A stretch of DNA of 64,000 nt from Terebella lapidaria (lineage: Eukaryota > Annelida > Polychaeta > Terebellida > Terebellidae), in contig OX424557.1 in NCBI GenBank assembly GCA_949152475.1, positions 27,837,462 to 27,901,461 on the forward strand, given 5' to 3'. The position numbers and the translations under genes are program-made. Position 1 is the first letter of the stretch. Each line of letters starts with the position of its first letter. The notes below the pieces were generated by a model. That model was not told where the DNA came from. It did not search any database and worked only from the letters and a program-made list of their open reading frames with translations. Below are positions 36,462 through 49,300 of this stretch, one piece after another.

Positions 36462-36914
36462 CAGGTAGACATTCATCTCTACTGTTGGTAGTAGACGTTC
36501 TGGTTGAACAGTGTTAATCTGTGTATGAAGCTTTCTCAAGTAAAGCCTTCTCCATTGACAGTAATTGCAACATTCCTTCTTTTACGCAGTTACTTCTCTT
36601 TACTTGCATTACACAACTGTGTGACGCCAACAATCTTATTGTCTGAAATCATTGAAGGAAGATAGCAAACCATCTGGATTTCAATCAGGCATTCTCTGTT
36701 GTAGCCCATATTCATTCAAAATGGCAGCTGCAGTGCAGATTTGACTGCTTTGCTAAGCCTTTCCTCACCGTTCATTCAGGCTAATTTTGGTTGTACTTTT
36801 CAGTACAATTTTGTGTGGAATTTGAGACATGTTGATTGTATGAAGAGCTGAAACATACGACTCAAGGAAAACAAGTGGTAAGTACGGAATTCACTATTTT
36901 AGTGATGTTGGAAA

Positions 36915-37515
36915 TTCTAGTAAAGAAGCAGCCTGAGCGACGCGGAGCGTCTGAGATGGCTGTCATTCACCCTTGGAACGGAAATCGTTTGGACATCTTT
37001 TCAACTAATAAATCAAAATCTTCCACAACTGTACCCTCTAGGCCTCATCTCCGAGAGGACATAGGGGATACATATTTGACAAACAATCAATGACTTTATC
37101 ACTGAAATATCCCAACTTGAAAACGTGAAGCAGATTGTGACAACATGACACATCTCAAGGGCGCATCCATTTTCCCAGCTGTATTGACCTCACAATTCAC
37201 TTGGTGGCACCACTTCTCATTATCTGAGATCGAGTTGGATAAACCCACGTATCGAGTTAGGTAAACCCATGGCCCGGCCAAGAGCTTGTCAAAATCTGGT
37301 TTGCGTTTCCAAGTTGGGATATTTCAGTGATAAAGTCATTGATTGTTTGTCAAATATGTATCCCCTATGTCCTCTCGGTATATAGATGAGGCCTAGAGGG
37401 TACAGTTGTGGAAGATTTTGATTTATTAGTTGAAGATGTCCAAACGATGTCCGTCCCGAGGGTGAATGACAGTCATCTAAGACGCTCTGAACGCTCAGGC
37501 TGGTAAAGAAGCAAA
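36915..37515. repeat. Fold-back element with ~215 bp inverted arms
   Basis: The left arm (about 36918-37130) and right arm (about 37298-37512) are complementary with few changes. They share landmarks such as GATATTTCAGTGATAAAGTC, CAAACAATCAATGACTTTAT and AGAGGGTACAGTTGTGGAAG. A spacer of about 165 bp lies between. Any transcript would form a long hairpin. No ORF of note. Confidence 0.85.
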
Positions 37516-39449
37516 GAATTAGCAAATGATTCAACAATCCTAAGCTGACTCAAGTCCAAGGTTTTTGGTCGCCGCATCAGCGGCGGCCTATATCAAATAC
37601 AAAGTTACTTTAACTTCCGGTGCCGCTTAGCACAGTGCACCTTTTTCCACCTGCCGCTCAGCGCACGAACTGAAATTCTAGCACAAACATCATTCAATTT
37701 TATCAGTTTATTTGACTGAAGATCTCACAGCAAGAATTTTGGCCAACGCATTTGTTTCATGCGGCGACCACTTTTGCTACTCTGGATCCCTGACGTTTAC
37801 TTGTAATATGAATACGACATGCAACGTGGACACTTTAGCCTTTAGGCTAGGGTGTTTGGCCTGGGCCCTGGCCCTGAATGCGGGCAATCAAGGCTCAGGC
37901 AAACGCATATTTGAAACAACCAAGGTCTATATCAAATGAACACTATTCAGATTGATTTAGTATTAGCTAGTTAAACACAAGACAAGGATACAAGTAGATC
38001 TAGACGAACAAAATTCCCTTCGTTGTGCTGACCACACTCCCTCGCTTCTCTCGCGAGTATTAACGAGATCTCGTATACAGTACGGATTCACGAAAGCGAA
38101 ATAGCATTCAGAAAACACACAACAACAGTAGCTCACCGAATATTTTTTAGAACGAGGTTAACACATCAATAGATACACCGTATGTATACGTACACCTTCT
38201 CTAACGGAACAAGGTAATTATGCAAACTTAATACTAATTCCACTCTTATACCGGAGCCATTCTGGGATAGTATCATTCCGGGAATATTCCAAAACGACAC
38301 TTTTGGCCATTCCGAAACAGAGCATTCGATATACTCTGATTTTTCTAACTCTTACCCTTTTTTCACCAATGAAATGTTTGAGACGCTAAATGATATCGTG
38401 CTATAATTTGGCATGCTTCACATGAGAATGAAACGGCAATTTTGTACAGAATTTCATACTTATATCTCGAAAATTGGAAAAGTTGGCAATCTACCCCAAT
38501 GTTGAATTTAGCCCTGTCATTTAATTTCTGAGTCTGCACACAATTTTGAGCATTTACTCGGATTTTGTAGCTTTACAATCTTTGGAAATCAACATGTTCG
38601 TGTAGAATACACCCCAATCCCGGGACCCCAATGTGTCCTCTGGTCCAAAATTGCAACAATATTTCAAATCCTGATGTATGAGAATAGGACCAAATCCTCG
38701 AATATGCTCAGATTCTCGAGGTCCTGTTTTGGATTGAAATTTAACATTGGGATAGAGTGCTAACTTCTTCAACTTTTGCTATAGAAGTCTGAAATTTGGT
38801 AGAAAATTGCCGTTTGACTCCGAAGTGAATATGTCAAGTTATAAAACGATACCATTTAGCATCGCAAAAATATGGTTAAAAAAACGGTGTAAATTTAACA
38901 AGTTAGAAAAAATCAGGGTAGGCTATATGGCGGCCTGTGGTACTCACTACTATCGTCGAGAAATGGTGATATGCTTAGATTGGAGAATAAACTTCACAAA
39001 CGGTGCCAGCCCGTATGGATTAACAGGGGCATTATCCGTTAGAATTGGTGAGAATCCATTTTGATGTGTTTGGTTCAATATTAAACCTGGTAGGTTTTCG
39101 CCTGGATCTGAGTACCAGAAGCCTGCAGTTTAGGAGACCAGTGACCTTCATTCACGTGTATTGGTTTCAAATCGCCGATGCTGGCATTTCTCCTGCTCAA
39201 CTGCAGAATTTGAAATTTTTGTTTTATGGGAAAGGCCAATGTTTTTCTTGACTGACTCACCAGGTGGGGCTTGACCCGGTCCAAATACCACAAAAACAAA
39301 CAAGCAATTGCGCGAAACATGCTACACTTATTGAAAATATATATCAGGTATAGTAGTTTACTCTGCCTGATATGCTAAAAGTTTTGAAAATAAAAAAAAT
39401 GAATGAATTAAGTTCAGGCTTATGAGTTGAGTCATCTCAATACCAATAC

Positions 39450-40510
39450 CAACTAGAGGCTCTCCAGTCGCCAACGACCGCTGGGCTGTATCCCCCGCAG
39501 CCCCATCAGCCCTATTGCCCTGAAATCCCTAATGGGCACAACCTTCACCTCGTTGAGCCAATAATAAATGTTTTTTTTTGTCTTAACTATTTTTTTTATT
39601 GTGATCTATAATAGATTTAACTAGTAAAACTAATGTTAACTTATTCCGTTAGACCCATGAAATCTCTACTGGACAGAACCTGTACCTTGTTGAGTCCAAT
39701 AATGAATGTTTCTTGTCTTAACTATTTTATTGTGGTCAATAATAGACCTCATCGGTAAAACTCAAGTTAACTTATTCGGTAATATTATTCGTTTTCACCA
39801 AAAACATCAGTACTCCATTATCAACAAGAATTCAGTGCCATTCGCTTTCATAGTACAAGTTATTGGAGAGATCACAGATGTCCGAGTGGGTAATTCAATG
39901 GTCGTAATAAGTTAGCTTATTAACTGATTAATATTTATTTCATCATTCTGGGAAACTATATGTTTCATGTGGCTGTCTTTCACATCAAGTCTGTGCGATT
40001 TTAGCTTCATTCATCGAAAACTCCCACTGAGTGTTAAAGTTAAGTTAAAGTTAAAGTTATCACATTCGATATAGCGCTCTCTTCAGCCGAACTTAATCCA
40101 CTTTCAAAGGCGCTTTACACTTTAACCCCAGTCTGAGTTATTGTACTTGGAGCAACCACACTCAAAGCGCTCTTTACAACATTCATTATCAACCGGTACT
40201 CATTTAATCCTGGGTGATAGACACATTAGTGGTAAATGCCTTGCCTAATGACACTAGTGAAATAGCACAGCAGTCCAGCTCGAGACTCGAACCCATGATC
40301 TTTGGATTGCGAGTCCGATGCCTTATCCACTGCACCACTCACTCACCACTAACATTCACAAACCATGTGTGATAAACTAGCCAACTTGAGCACAAAATGT
40401 GTCGCCAATCGGCCAATTTGGTTGCTATGGCAACTGAAATCGATTGGTGGCGCGATCTTACCATAAGACATGTCTCTCTAAAAAGTTATCTCAATCGGCT
40501 CAGATTTGCA
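39450..40510 (-). repeat. Dispersed repeat, copy B (inverted relative to copy A)
   Basis: Matches 25560-27085 in reverse orientation: the CTGTATCCCCCGCAGCCCC block (39487), two tandem units ending in AACTTATTCSGT (39645 and 39775), the CCAATAACCTGTACTATGAA equivalent (39845-39870) and the CCAAATTGGC...GGTTGCTATGGCAAC block (40410-40435). It is split near 40036-40352 by a tRNA-derived SINE, and a Tc1 element begins immediately to its right. Confidence 0.7.
40036..40352 (-). mobile_element. tRNA-derived SINE inserted in dispersed repeat copy B
   Basis: On the minus strand the head is tRNA-like: GTGGTGCAGTGGATAAGGCA (A box type) and, about 30 nt later, GGGTTCGAGTCTCG (B box type). A body follows with AAAGCGCC and AGCGCTATATCG, and then a tail of TAACTTT units at 40036-40060. 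The RNA polymerase III promoter parts are visible. Copy A lacks this insert, which supports a real insertion. The exact target duplication was not resolved. Confidence 0.75.
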
Positions 40511-40519
40511 ACCTGTATA

Positions 40520-42166
40520 GAGTGTAGGAAAACAGTTTGGAATATATCACAATTATTTTTAGTTTTAAATTTTGGAATTTTTCTGTGAGAAAATTTTGTA
40601 TTATTTCCATGATGTGTGGCAATTTTTTATTTGCCCACATAATATCCAATCGACTAATAGCAATTTCTCTCAGTATTCCAATCACCTATGTGAGTTATTG
40701 GCTTTATTGTCAAACTATGATGAAAATATATGAAAAATGAACTTTGTGCGATTCAATTTTACATCATTCTCGCATCAGTATACAAGCAATAAATTATTTC
40801 ATGTTACTCAGTATGGTTTCAGTGATACACAGAATACATAAAGTAATTTGAGTACTTTGCATGACCCCTTCTAGCATTGTGTAAGACATCGGTTTGACGA
40901 GGCATACTAGAAAATGGGTTTGAGAGTTTTTGAGAAGGAATATTTCGCCAACAGTCAAGTATTGCCTGGGTCAGTTCAGCTACATTTGTTAGGGGGGGGG
41001 GGGGAGTGTTCAGTTTGTTCAGCGCCCGAGAGATTTCCGACCACAGGTTCTCGAATGGGTTCATATCCGGTGACATCGCAGGCCATGCCATGTGCTCCAG
41101 GTCCACGTTCTGGAAGAATTCGTCACTCGTCGGAATCGATGGGCTGGAGCATTGTCGTCTTGGAAAACAAAATTTGCCTGGAAGTGTCTCCTTGCAAATG
41201 GAAGCATTTTGGTTTCCAAGATGCAAATGTACTGGTGCTGATCCATATTCCCCTTCAGCAGGTGCAGGTCCGACTTGTCACGACCATGGAAGGCGCCCCA
41301 CACAGTGACTCCACCACCGCCAGCTTGCACCCTAGGAAACACACAATCATCCTGGAGGGCCTCATGGTTCAGCCTGTGGACTCGGACATTGCCATCTTGT
41401 TGATGAAGCAGGAATCTGGATTCGTCACTGAAAACGACCCAGTGACCAACAAGCCAGTTCAGGTGGTCACGTGCCCATGCAAACCATGCCTGTCGGTGTC
41501 GTCTTTGTAGCAGAGGGTTCCTCAGGGGTCGTCTGTTGAAATACCCAGCATTCAGAAGTCGGTAGTTCACCAAACGACTCACCACAGGAACACTGGTGAA
41601 ACGCATCCACTCAACTCGGAGCTGGAAGGATGGCTTTGTCCGGCCATTACGGCACAGTCTCAGCAGATAATGGTCTTGTCTCACTGTTGTTTTCTTGGGT
41701 CGACCTGACCTGGCCTTAGTGTTTGCTAACCCGGTCTCACGATACCGTTTCAGGATTTTAAAACAGCTCCTTGGGTGATCCGGGACCTCCGGGCAATCTC
41801 TTTATGACTGGACCCCGCTTGCCGCATTCCAACCATTCTGTTGCACAAATCAGCACTTAGTTGATGCTGCTGCAAGGTCAGACAATCACCGCTTGTACAG
41901 CTAAGAGAGTTCCAGGCCAACAGAGGCCAGTCATTTAGTTTTAGACCCATCGGTGTTAGAAAGGGATTGCCCATGTAACAAACTACTGTCCTACAATTGG
42001 TCAATTTCCATCACGTGATCAGTCAAATCATACCACAATATCATCTTTGAAAACTCAGTTGAGCATATGTTACACATGACTGGATGTCATAAACCCAATC
42101 TACTGGTCGACTAATTAATTGGAATATGAAAATTTCTGATATTTTCCAAACCTTTTTCCTACACTC
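40520..42166 (-). mobile_element. Tc1/mariner transposon with TA target duplication
   Basis: Left end GAGTGTAGGAAAACAGTTTG at 40520, preceded by TA. The right end, ending CTACACTC at 42166, is followed by TA. The outer ~40 bp of the two ends are similar when complemented. Between them is a broken Tc1-type transposase on the minus strand. Length is 1.65 kb, usual for Tc1. Confidence 0.85.
40870..41965 (-). pseudogene. Frameshifted Tc1-type transposase
   Basis: On the minus strand the N-terminal helix-turn-helix (LCNRMVGMRQAGSSHKEIAR, about 41880-41800) is followed by a frameshift near 41755. A long central piece (41684-41061 frame) holds WVVFSDESRF, with the first catalytic Asp, and FQDDNAPAH, with the second. 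Another frameshift near 41130 leads to the C-terminal piece, with AWPAMSPDMNPFENLWSE carrying the catalytic Glu (DD34E type). With at least two frame breaks it cannot make an active enzyme. Confidence 0.88.
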
Positions 42167-44029
42167 TAATCGGATATTTTATCCATCCATGATATCATCT
42201 CTTCATTCCAGAATCATCATGGCATAATCGAAGATGGTGTTCTAATGTAAATATATGATTCCAGGAATGATTCAGGAATGGATGCCTTTGTGGAAGAGAT
42301 AAGACCATTCAACAAATACACAGTTTTTTTTCTCCAATTTCTAATCAAATTATGTATTCATTCATTTTTTGGATTTGTTTTTGAAAAAAAAAAACTGTAT
42401 CACTGTTCGAGATAAAGTCGTTGGGGTTTCTATGGATGTGAACACCTTGTGCATCATTCTCTGGCCTCTATAACGAGCTGCCTAAACAAAGACCTTGCGG
42501 AGAATTGCACATGTTCTTATGGAGATCGACTTCTGGTTTGAGTGGACTATGTAAGCAGACCACAGACAGCTCTCTGGCAGCTCAGTCTGGACAAGACCCA
42601 ATTTCCTCCGGAACATGCAAGGGAAGGACTTTTGCTTTTATACTCTCTGCATGATGTACGTGACCTTCGCACTGCGGAGCAGAGACTGAGACTCAACGAA
42701 AATATCAATGGGAACGGATGTGGGTCCCAATGTACTCGATATTATGAATCCGGTCCTCGTCCCTACAATACTTTGAATCCGGTCCACTGCCCTACAATTT
42801 TATTAACCCTGCCCTCTTGACTTACAGCTGACAGTAAGGCAGCTATCTATTTTCACACACGAGTGCGAGCAGAGGTGAAGGAAGATCCCCGACGCGCGGA
42901 GATACTCTTCTCTACAAGCTGACATGATGCTCTGCACCCGTTGAGTAGAAGGAAGTCCCCTGACGTGCATAGACCCCCCCCCCAGTCTCTGCCAGTGACG
43001 TAGCTCCACGACCGCGGATGTGGGAATGCAGAGGATCGTCTGCGGTGAAGAGGACCCTTTGCAAAGATGAGGACCAGTTGCAGAGATGAAGAAGGATGAG
43101 GAACTGAATGGACGAGGGGCCCTCCACATACGAGGCCCTCATAACAGCAAGTTGCGGAGTCTGGGACAATTCACCTCCGCATAGACACGAACAAGGAAAG
43201 AGATTGACGCGAGTTCAGAGGCTTAATTATAAGCAGGGTCTTGGTCTAAACGTGGACCCTGTGTAACCTTTCATCCATTATATATAACCCAGTGACTTAG
43301 TCCAAACCTGGTCACTGTGTAAGAGGATTCTAAGTGAACATTTGCCTTAGTGATCATTGATAATAAAACATGTGTCTTGAATTTATGTCTTCAGCACTAT
43401 GAAATTGCGAATGTCACCAAAATTTGTTTTTCATACAAAGCAAGCATTCAGACAAAGGAAGAGACAAAGGAGGAGATGTACTACGAAGAAATTGTACAAA
43501 AAATAAACACAACGAGAGAGGAGGACATAAAATTGCTACACATCATTGCTCCAGAGCTAGCTGATCTCTAGCCTCGTTGTGTGGTATGTCTAGTTCATAC
43601 ATGGCCTCTTACTGAATGGAGTCCAGACGATCTACCTGATTTTTTTTTGCTAATTACAGGTGCCAATGCCTGAAAAGCATGTTCTGTGATAATGCCGACG
43701 AAGGTTGTGTGGAATGTCCTCATTGGGTTCTGGCCGGGCCAGCTCGTTTGCGTTCTTGGAGAAATACTTGTGAATACCATGTTGTAGTAGGTGTCCCGTC
43801 AGTTTGTAAGTTATTCAGTGATTATGTTTGTGTTTCGATCTCCCCATAAAAAATTATGTGGAAACATCTAGGGCACAGTGTGACCTACTCCCTTACCATC
43901 GTATTGATTTCATGGGGTTTATTTTCATTTTGTCATTGTTGGCCCATTTGCACAAAATCGACTACTGCTTGTGGTAACTTGTTTGCTCCTCTTACTTTTG
44001 TGATCTCATACATAGTGTTTTCATCCACA

Positions 44030-45110
44030 TGCTTGAGGCTGGGAAGACATGTGCTGCAGGGTTCGGAAAAATCTGTTGCCTGAGGGGATTCGAATGGCAG
44101 CTCAACACTCTATCAGCCGAGCTAGTGGGAATGCTGATAATCAAATTGGGCTAACCCCAAATGGACCCTAGCACATACTCTTCCCTCTTTGGATATCTCC
44201 TCTCTTAGATTTGGGTGAGCCCCAAATTGAGGGCCAATGTTGCAGGGTTCAGAGACATTCACTTGCCCGAGATCGGATTTGAGCCCATGACTCCACAAAC
44301 GATAGTCCAAGCAAATAAGCTAAGAGGGAATCCCCAGTGACAAGTTGATGAAACAAAGACCATTTACTACCATCACCACTGAAAACACTGAGCTGTCAAA
44401 CCTTTATTACATTTTTACCATCTGCATGTGGGTCAGCCATGGACTTGTTGGCCGAGAGATGACTATGTCAATAGATATAGGCCAGAATACAGAAACATTC
44501 TAGCCTATATTGTAAACCATACAGAGCCTGAAATTGGGAATGTACATGTGAGTGATCAAAGTGAATACTTACAAATAGTCGCATACATACAAGAGAGCTC
44601 CTTGTGCTTCACTAAATTAAGTATCACAGGACTTCAGATGAGGTGTTGATCATGAATACAGACAACCTGGTTTGCTCATTTGGCTTGAAATATTGGTAGT
44701 TCCATACCAGACTTTTTTATGATCGAATAACCTGGTTGGTCATGTATGAGAACCACCTTGTGAGACTTTCAAAACTTACAATTGAAATCCCAGTGCTGCA
44801 GTTGTAAGCCTCATTCCTCATCCAGCACCTCTCCAGGCGAAAGGGATAATCGGCATACCAAGTGCTAAATTTGCCAATGAGTGAGACCTTGGATCAATAC
44901 TGGGACCATTAGTTTCTGAGACGAATGCTGTACCACTGAGAATTTGATACCTGATGTCAGTTTAGCAATTGTAATCCTCCCGCAGTGGCCGAAGGACAAC
45001 ATATGAGGTGCTAAATTCGCCAATGAACAAGACCTGGGATCGAATCCGGGACCACTCGTTTGTTAGGCGAATGCTCTAGCACCGAGCAACTGACACCCAA
45101 TATCAGTTCG
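44030..45110 (-). repeat. Group of tRNA-like SINE relics
   Basis: Four minus-strand tRNA-like heads. 44150-44040: TAGCTCGGCTGATAGAG and then CATTCGAATCCCC. 44335-44250: TAGCTTATTTGCTTGGA and then GGGCTCAAATCCGATC. 44960-44840: degenerate. 45095-44990: TTGCTCGGTGCTAGAGCATT and then CCGGATTCGATCCCA. The first two also share a GAACCCTGCARCA block downstream. They look like A- and B-box remnants, not functional tRNA genes, because the stems cannot be completed. Confidence 0.6.
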
Positions 45111-45147
45111 GAATTTTGCTCAGGATATAGCAATTTCAATATGATCT

Positions 45148-45440
45148 ATCTTATCATCAACACATTATGAAGTGTTATCAGGAGTGCAGTTCATTCATAT
45201 AACTACTAGTATTGAATATGAGTTTAATTTTATGCTCTTGTACATTTGAAGCCCATGTACTTACCGGTACTGCAGTTGCCGAGTTGGTGGCAAGCCGCAA
45301 TCTTATCATCAACACATTATGAAGTGTTATCAGGAGTGCAGTTCATTCATAGAACTACTAGTATTGAATATGAGTTTAATTTTATGCTCTTGTACATTTG
45401 AAGCCCATGTACTTACCGGTACTGCAGTTGCCGAGTTGGT
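45148..45440. repeat. Recent tandem duplication, period ~152 bp
   Basis: About 140 bp starting TCTTATCATCAACACATTAT occurs at 45148 and again at 45300 with almost no change, ending in GCAGTTGCCGAGTTGGTG. An insert of about 13 bp separates the copies. A small ORF (45319-45531) in the second copy is not convincing. Confidence 0.85.
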
Positions 45441-46380
45441 GATACATGCAATACCGAGGGTTTCAGAGTTATTGCTATTTTTTTTATCAGTTTCCTATCT
45501 TCTGCGTAATGTAGACCTACACTTGAATTGATTACAGATGCGCGCGCAGTTCAATTGATTGTGTCTCGTCGATGAAAGTAAGTTCTGGTTAATAAATCAA
45601 TTATTTATTGAATTTTTTGTGATATAGCCTAGATTGACGACATTAGATGATGCAAGTTCGTTTCTGTAAACATTATAACGGCAAAACTTCATTGACCGTT
45701 ATTTATTTCCTCATGTAGGATCGAGAATCTGGTAAATATTTTAACAATAAATCTATCTAGTAAATCTAGTAAAATCTAGTAAATTTAGTAAATATTTTTT
45801 AACAATAAATCTACAAGACGCAAAGTTTCTCATATGATGGAAGTTTCTGAGACAGGTAAGCCAATGGGGTCCAGAGGAAACGTGGTTTCGTTTTCTCTGT
45901 CGTGAAGTTTTACTTATTTTGATAATTATTATTTTATTAATTACACAACTAGCCTTGATAATACAATTCCATCATTGCAATTCCCAAAATATATAATATA
46001 ACATGCTCATTCAGCTAAAAAAAAGATAAATCCTGTCCCGATAACTAGGACGATCCCATTAGCAAAATGTAAGAAAGGGGGTGAATAATATTCAGTATTG
46101 TTGTATGTTTTTGTATTTATGATAGCATGCAACAAAGTCAGGAACCTATATCTTTCTACTTATTGTATTATATTACCCTACTTTTAATATTGTGTATTGA
46201 AAAATATATGCATGAATGAACAAATGAATGTGCAATAGGTATTACCTAACTACAAAAATGGAATATTCCTAACAACCAAACAACACCATCCGCCATGTTG
46301 AATGAGTGACAACAGTTTTGTTTTGTTTACTTGAAATTTACTGTGCTCAGAACGGGAGAGAAACCATACGAATAATAAAC

Positions 46381-49300
46381 ATGGTGAGAAAGATTGAGCG
46401 TTTTAAGATCAGAATATGGCCACAATCATAGTATATGTAAAGTGACTAGGTTCACCCAGCCGAGTCGATAAATGTGTATATTCATGGGCGATAATAGAGT
46501 GTAGATTCGGTGCTGTGTCAGTGTGTGGACTGTGGGGTATGTGTGATTAGGTGTATACTGTAATAAAGGATTGAATCGACAGTTAAGAACCTTACAAACT
46601 TTATTTTTCTATTTGATTTATTTAGAATTAGCTACTGACGCTTGGATATAGATCAACACTTATGTATACATTATATAGCCATAACAATGACTGGCTTATT
46701 CTCTAATACTATGAGCGCCGAAGGGACGAATAGCCAGTCATAAATCTAATGCTCCCTCCGCATGCTAGTTCAACTTCGCCTCTGATAATATCCGAAACGA
46801 TCGCTTGACAACATCAACTAGTGACATCGCGGCAATCTATTAACATTTATCCACAATCCTTACCCCTAATTTAAACACCAATTAACTAAAGATTTCGTCT
46901 TCCATGAGGTACTTTTCTGGAATCACCAAAATTCAACACGCGGCCATCTTTCGTTCGTTGCAACTGATATATCTGTATGTTTGCTGACGCGTGTTGCCTT
47001 TAGACTGTTATTACCACAACTTTGCCAATTTTTTGCAAAGCCACACAGCAGCTCAAGTTTGCCACAAACTTTTTTTTAAAATCTTGTTCAAACATTTTAC
47101 TATTGTCATTCACGAATAAATGTTATTCTAGTATTCCTCAACGTTCTGGGTGAAAAAAACACGTGTGCACGCAGGTGTGCTGATGTGTGCGATGAAGACG
47201 CAGTGTTCTCCCCAGGAAAAAAAAGAAGCATCATGCAAAACTTGGAAATAAATGGCTGTTGGAGCGGCCCAGCCCCTAACGCGCCGTAGGCTCGCCTGCT
47301 AGGGGGGTCTGGGGGCATGCCCCCCCCGAAATTTTTTTTATTTTGGTGTTAATTGGTGCATTCTGGGGGGCTCTGTGAGCTCTATATAAAGAAATAATAT
47401 CCACAGGATTGTCATGATTTTATTATGTTTTATAAATGCACAAAATAAATTTAATCATTTCTGGCTGATAACATGCATGCTCCCTGCACAAACGACCCAT
47501 CATGCTTGGAATGCTATTTTTTTACCAATGTTATTTTTTTTTCAATTTCACGGTAAAGTTGAAGAGATAAAAAAAACTGATTTAAATTTAGTTGAATTCA
47601 GATTGTGTCAAGTCGTGGATATTAAATTATTGAAACTAATATAGTTTAACCACTAAAAATATATATAGGCAAGCTTGAAATAGAGAGGCTCATGTGAATA
47701 ATTCAACCATCCGTAGTATCAGATGCAATATCATGACCTGATGACTGGCCTGCTTGCATCAATTTCCCAGTCTCTCAGCAGACAAAACTGCAAAGTTGCA
47801 TACATACGGACTGACATGCATCTAGATGGACCAAACACTGCAGGGCCTGGTGCTAGCCAAAGCCACGACAGGAAGCTGGCTAACCTGTCCTGGCGCCTAT
47901 AATGCTCCCCACCCCCACCCCAACACCGCCACTCCCACCCCAACCCCTTCCCCTCAGCAGCCAGTAACTTGCCTGACCTGATTATTGCATGTTTCACAGT
48001 GGCCCTCTTTGAAACCACGCCGTTATCTTGTTGCCAGGAATGGCTCACATTACTGGCAACAAGATTACCGGCATGGAATAATGATTAATCTTGCCACTAG
48101 TTTGACGCCACTTTTTTTGTCCGCCGCTTGGATATACATGATATACGGAAACTTCACCAGAAGAATCAAAATGACACCGCTAAAAATAAATTTCCCGCAG
48201 GTGACGGTATGACCGCTAATGACCTCCCATTAGATAACATTGTCATAGCGCGACCGTGTCAAATCAGATACCGGGTGAGCCAAATTGACTTTCTACGGAA
48301 AAGCTGTTAGTCTGTTGTTGTCATTAGCGGGAGGTCGGAAAGTTTCATGCTTTTGGGTTTATTCAGGACACGATCATTTTATTGACTATGAAAATGAACA
48401 TAGCGCATAGAAAAGAAGCGTAGCGTGAAACTTAATAGCGTAGCGCAGAATAATGAAGCGTAGCGCTAGCGCGACGCTTAGAGATTCTGGGGAGAACACT
48501 GCAGACGCACGTATGAAATATACGCGAGCATGTATGCGGTAAGTGACCAAGATGGTCACACGTGTCAGCAAACATCCAGATATATCCGTTGCAACGAACG
48601 AAAGATGGCCGCGTCCGAGTGTTGAATTTTGGTGATTCCAGAAAAGTACCTCATGGAAGACGAAATCTTTAGTTAATTGCATGGTGTTTCTAGGGGTAAG
48701 GATTGTGGATAAATGTTAATAGATTGCCGCGATGTCACTAGTTGATGTTGTCAAGCGATCGTTTCAGATATTATCAGAGGCGAAGTTGAACTAGCATGCG
48801 GAGGGAGCATGAGATTTATGACTGGCTATTCGCGCCTTCGGCACTCATAGAGAATAAGACAGTCATTGTTATGGCTACGTATACATATAAAACCATGCCA
48901 GTGTGTTTTCTGCAAAAAGATATTGGTCGAGTTTGGTCTGGTGGATAAAGTCAGGATGCATGAGTCCGAAGGACGAGTGTATTCTGTGTTCATTAATTAA
49001 TTAATTTAGTTATATACATGAATATGCATGTGATGTCCGAAATATCTCATGTCTGGGCTTGGTAAGTAACTCTAGGTTACTAGAATCATTTTCATACGAC
49101 ATTACATTGTTTTTTTACGCAACAATGGTCTTTACGTAATCCGCGGTAAGAAACTAGTTTCGGTCCGATGTGGGTCAGGGAGTGATACAGAATTATTTGA
49201 ATTACGGTGATACAGAAAAGGTTATCACACATTTCGGAGTCCTCTAGCATTGCAGTTTATAGTGTGTGATAAAACGCAAAAGTTTATAGCCGCAAATCTT

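Larger units (their letters stand above)
35341..46380. other. Repeat-rich intergenic region between CHTOP and MNS1
   Basis: Both flanking genes point away from this region. From left to right it contains seven hairpin modules (35650-36461), a fold-back element (36915-37515), about 1.9 kb in which I see nothing notable (37520-39450), dispersed repeat copy B with a SINE inside (39450-40510), a Tc1 element (40520-42166), 1.9 kb without a supported gene (42170-44030), SINE-like relics (44030-45110), a recent duplication (45148-45440) and about 0.9 kb before MNS1 exon 1. Short ORFs such as 42542-42820 and 43350-43571 have no similarity I can recognise. Confidence 0.6.

Noticed and set aside
40250..40352. 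A functional tRNA gene on the minus strand
   Set aside because: A and B boxes are present, but acceptor and anticodon stems do not complete and a SINE body and tail follow.
42542..42820. 92-codon plus-strand ORF
   Set aside because: No recognisable motif and no clear exon borders; treated as chance.
43350..43571. Possible gene encoding an acidic 73-residue peptide
   Set aside because: No splice partners, family match or second copy seen; base composition is like its surroundings.
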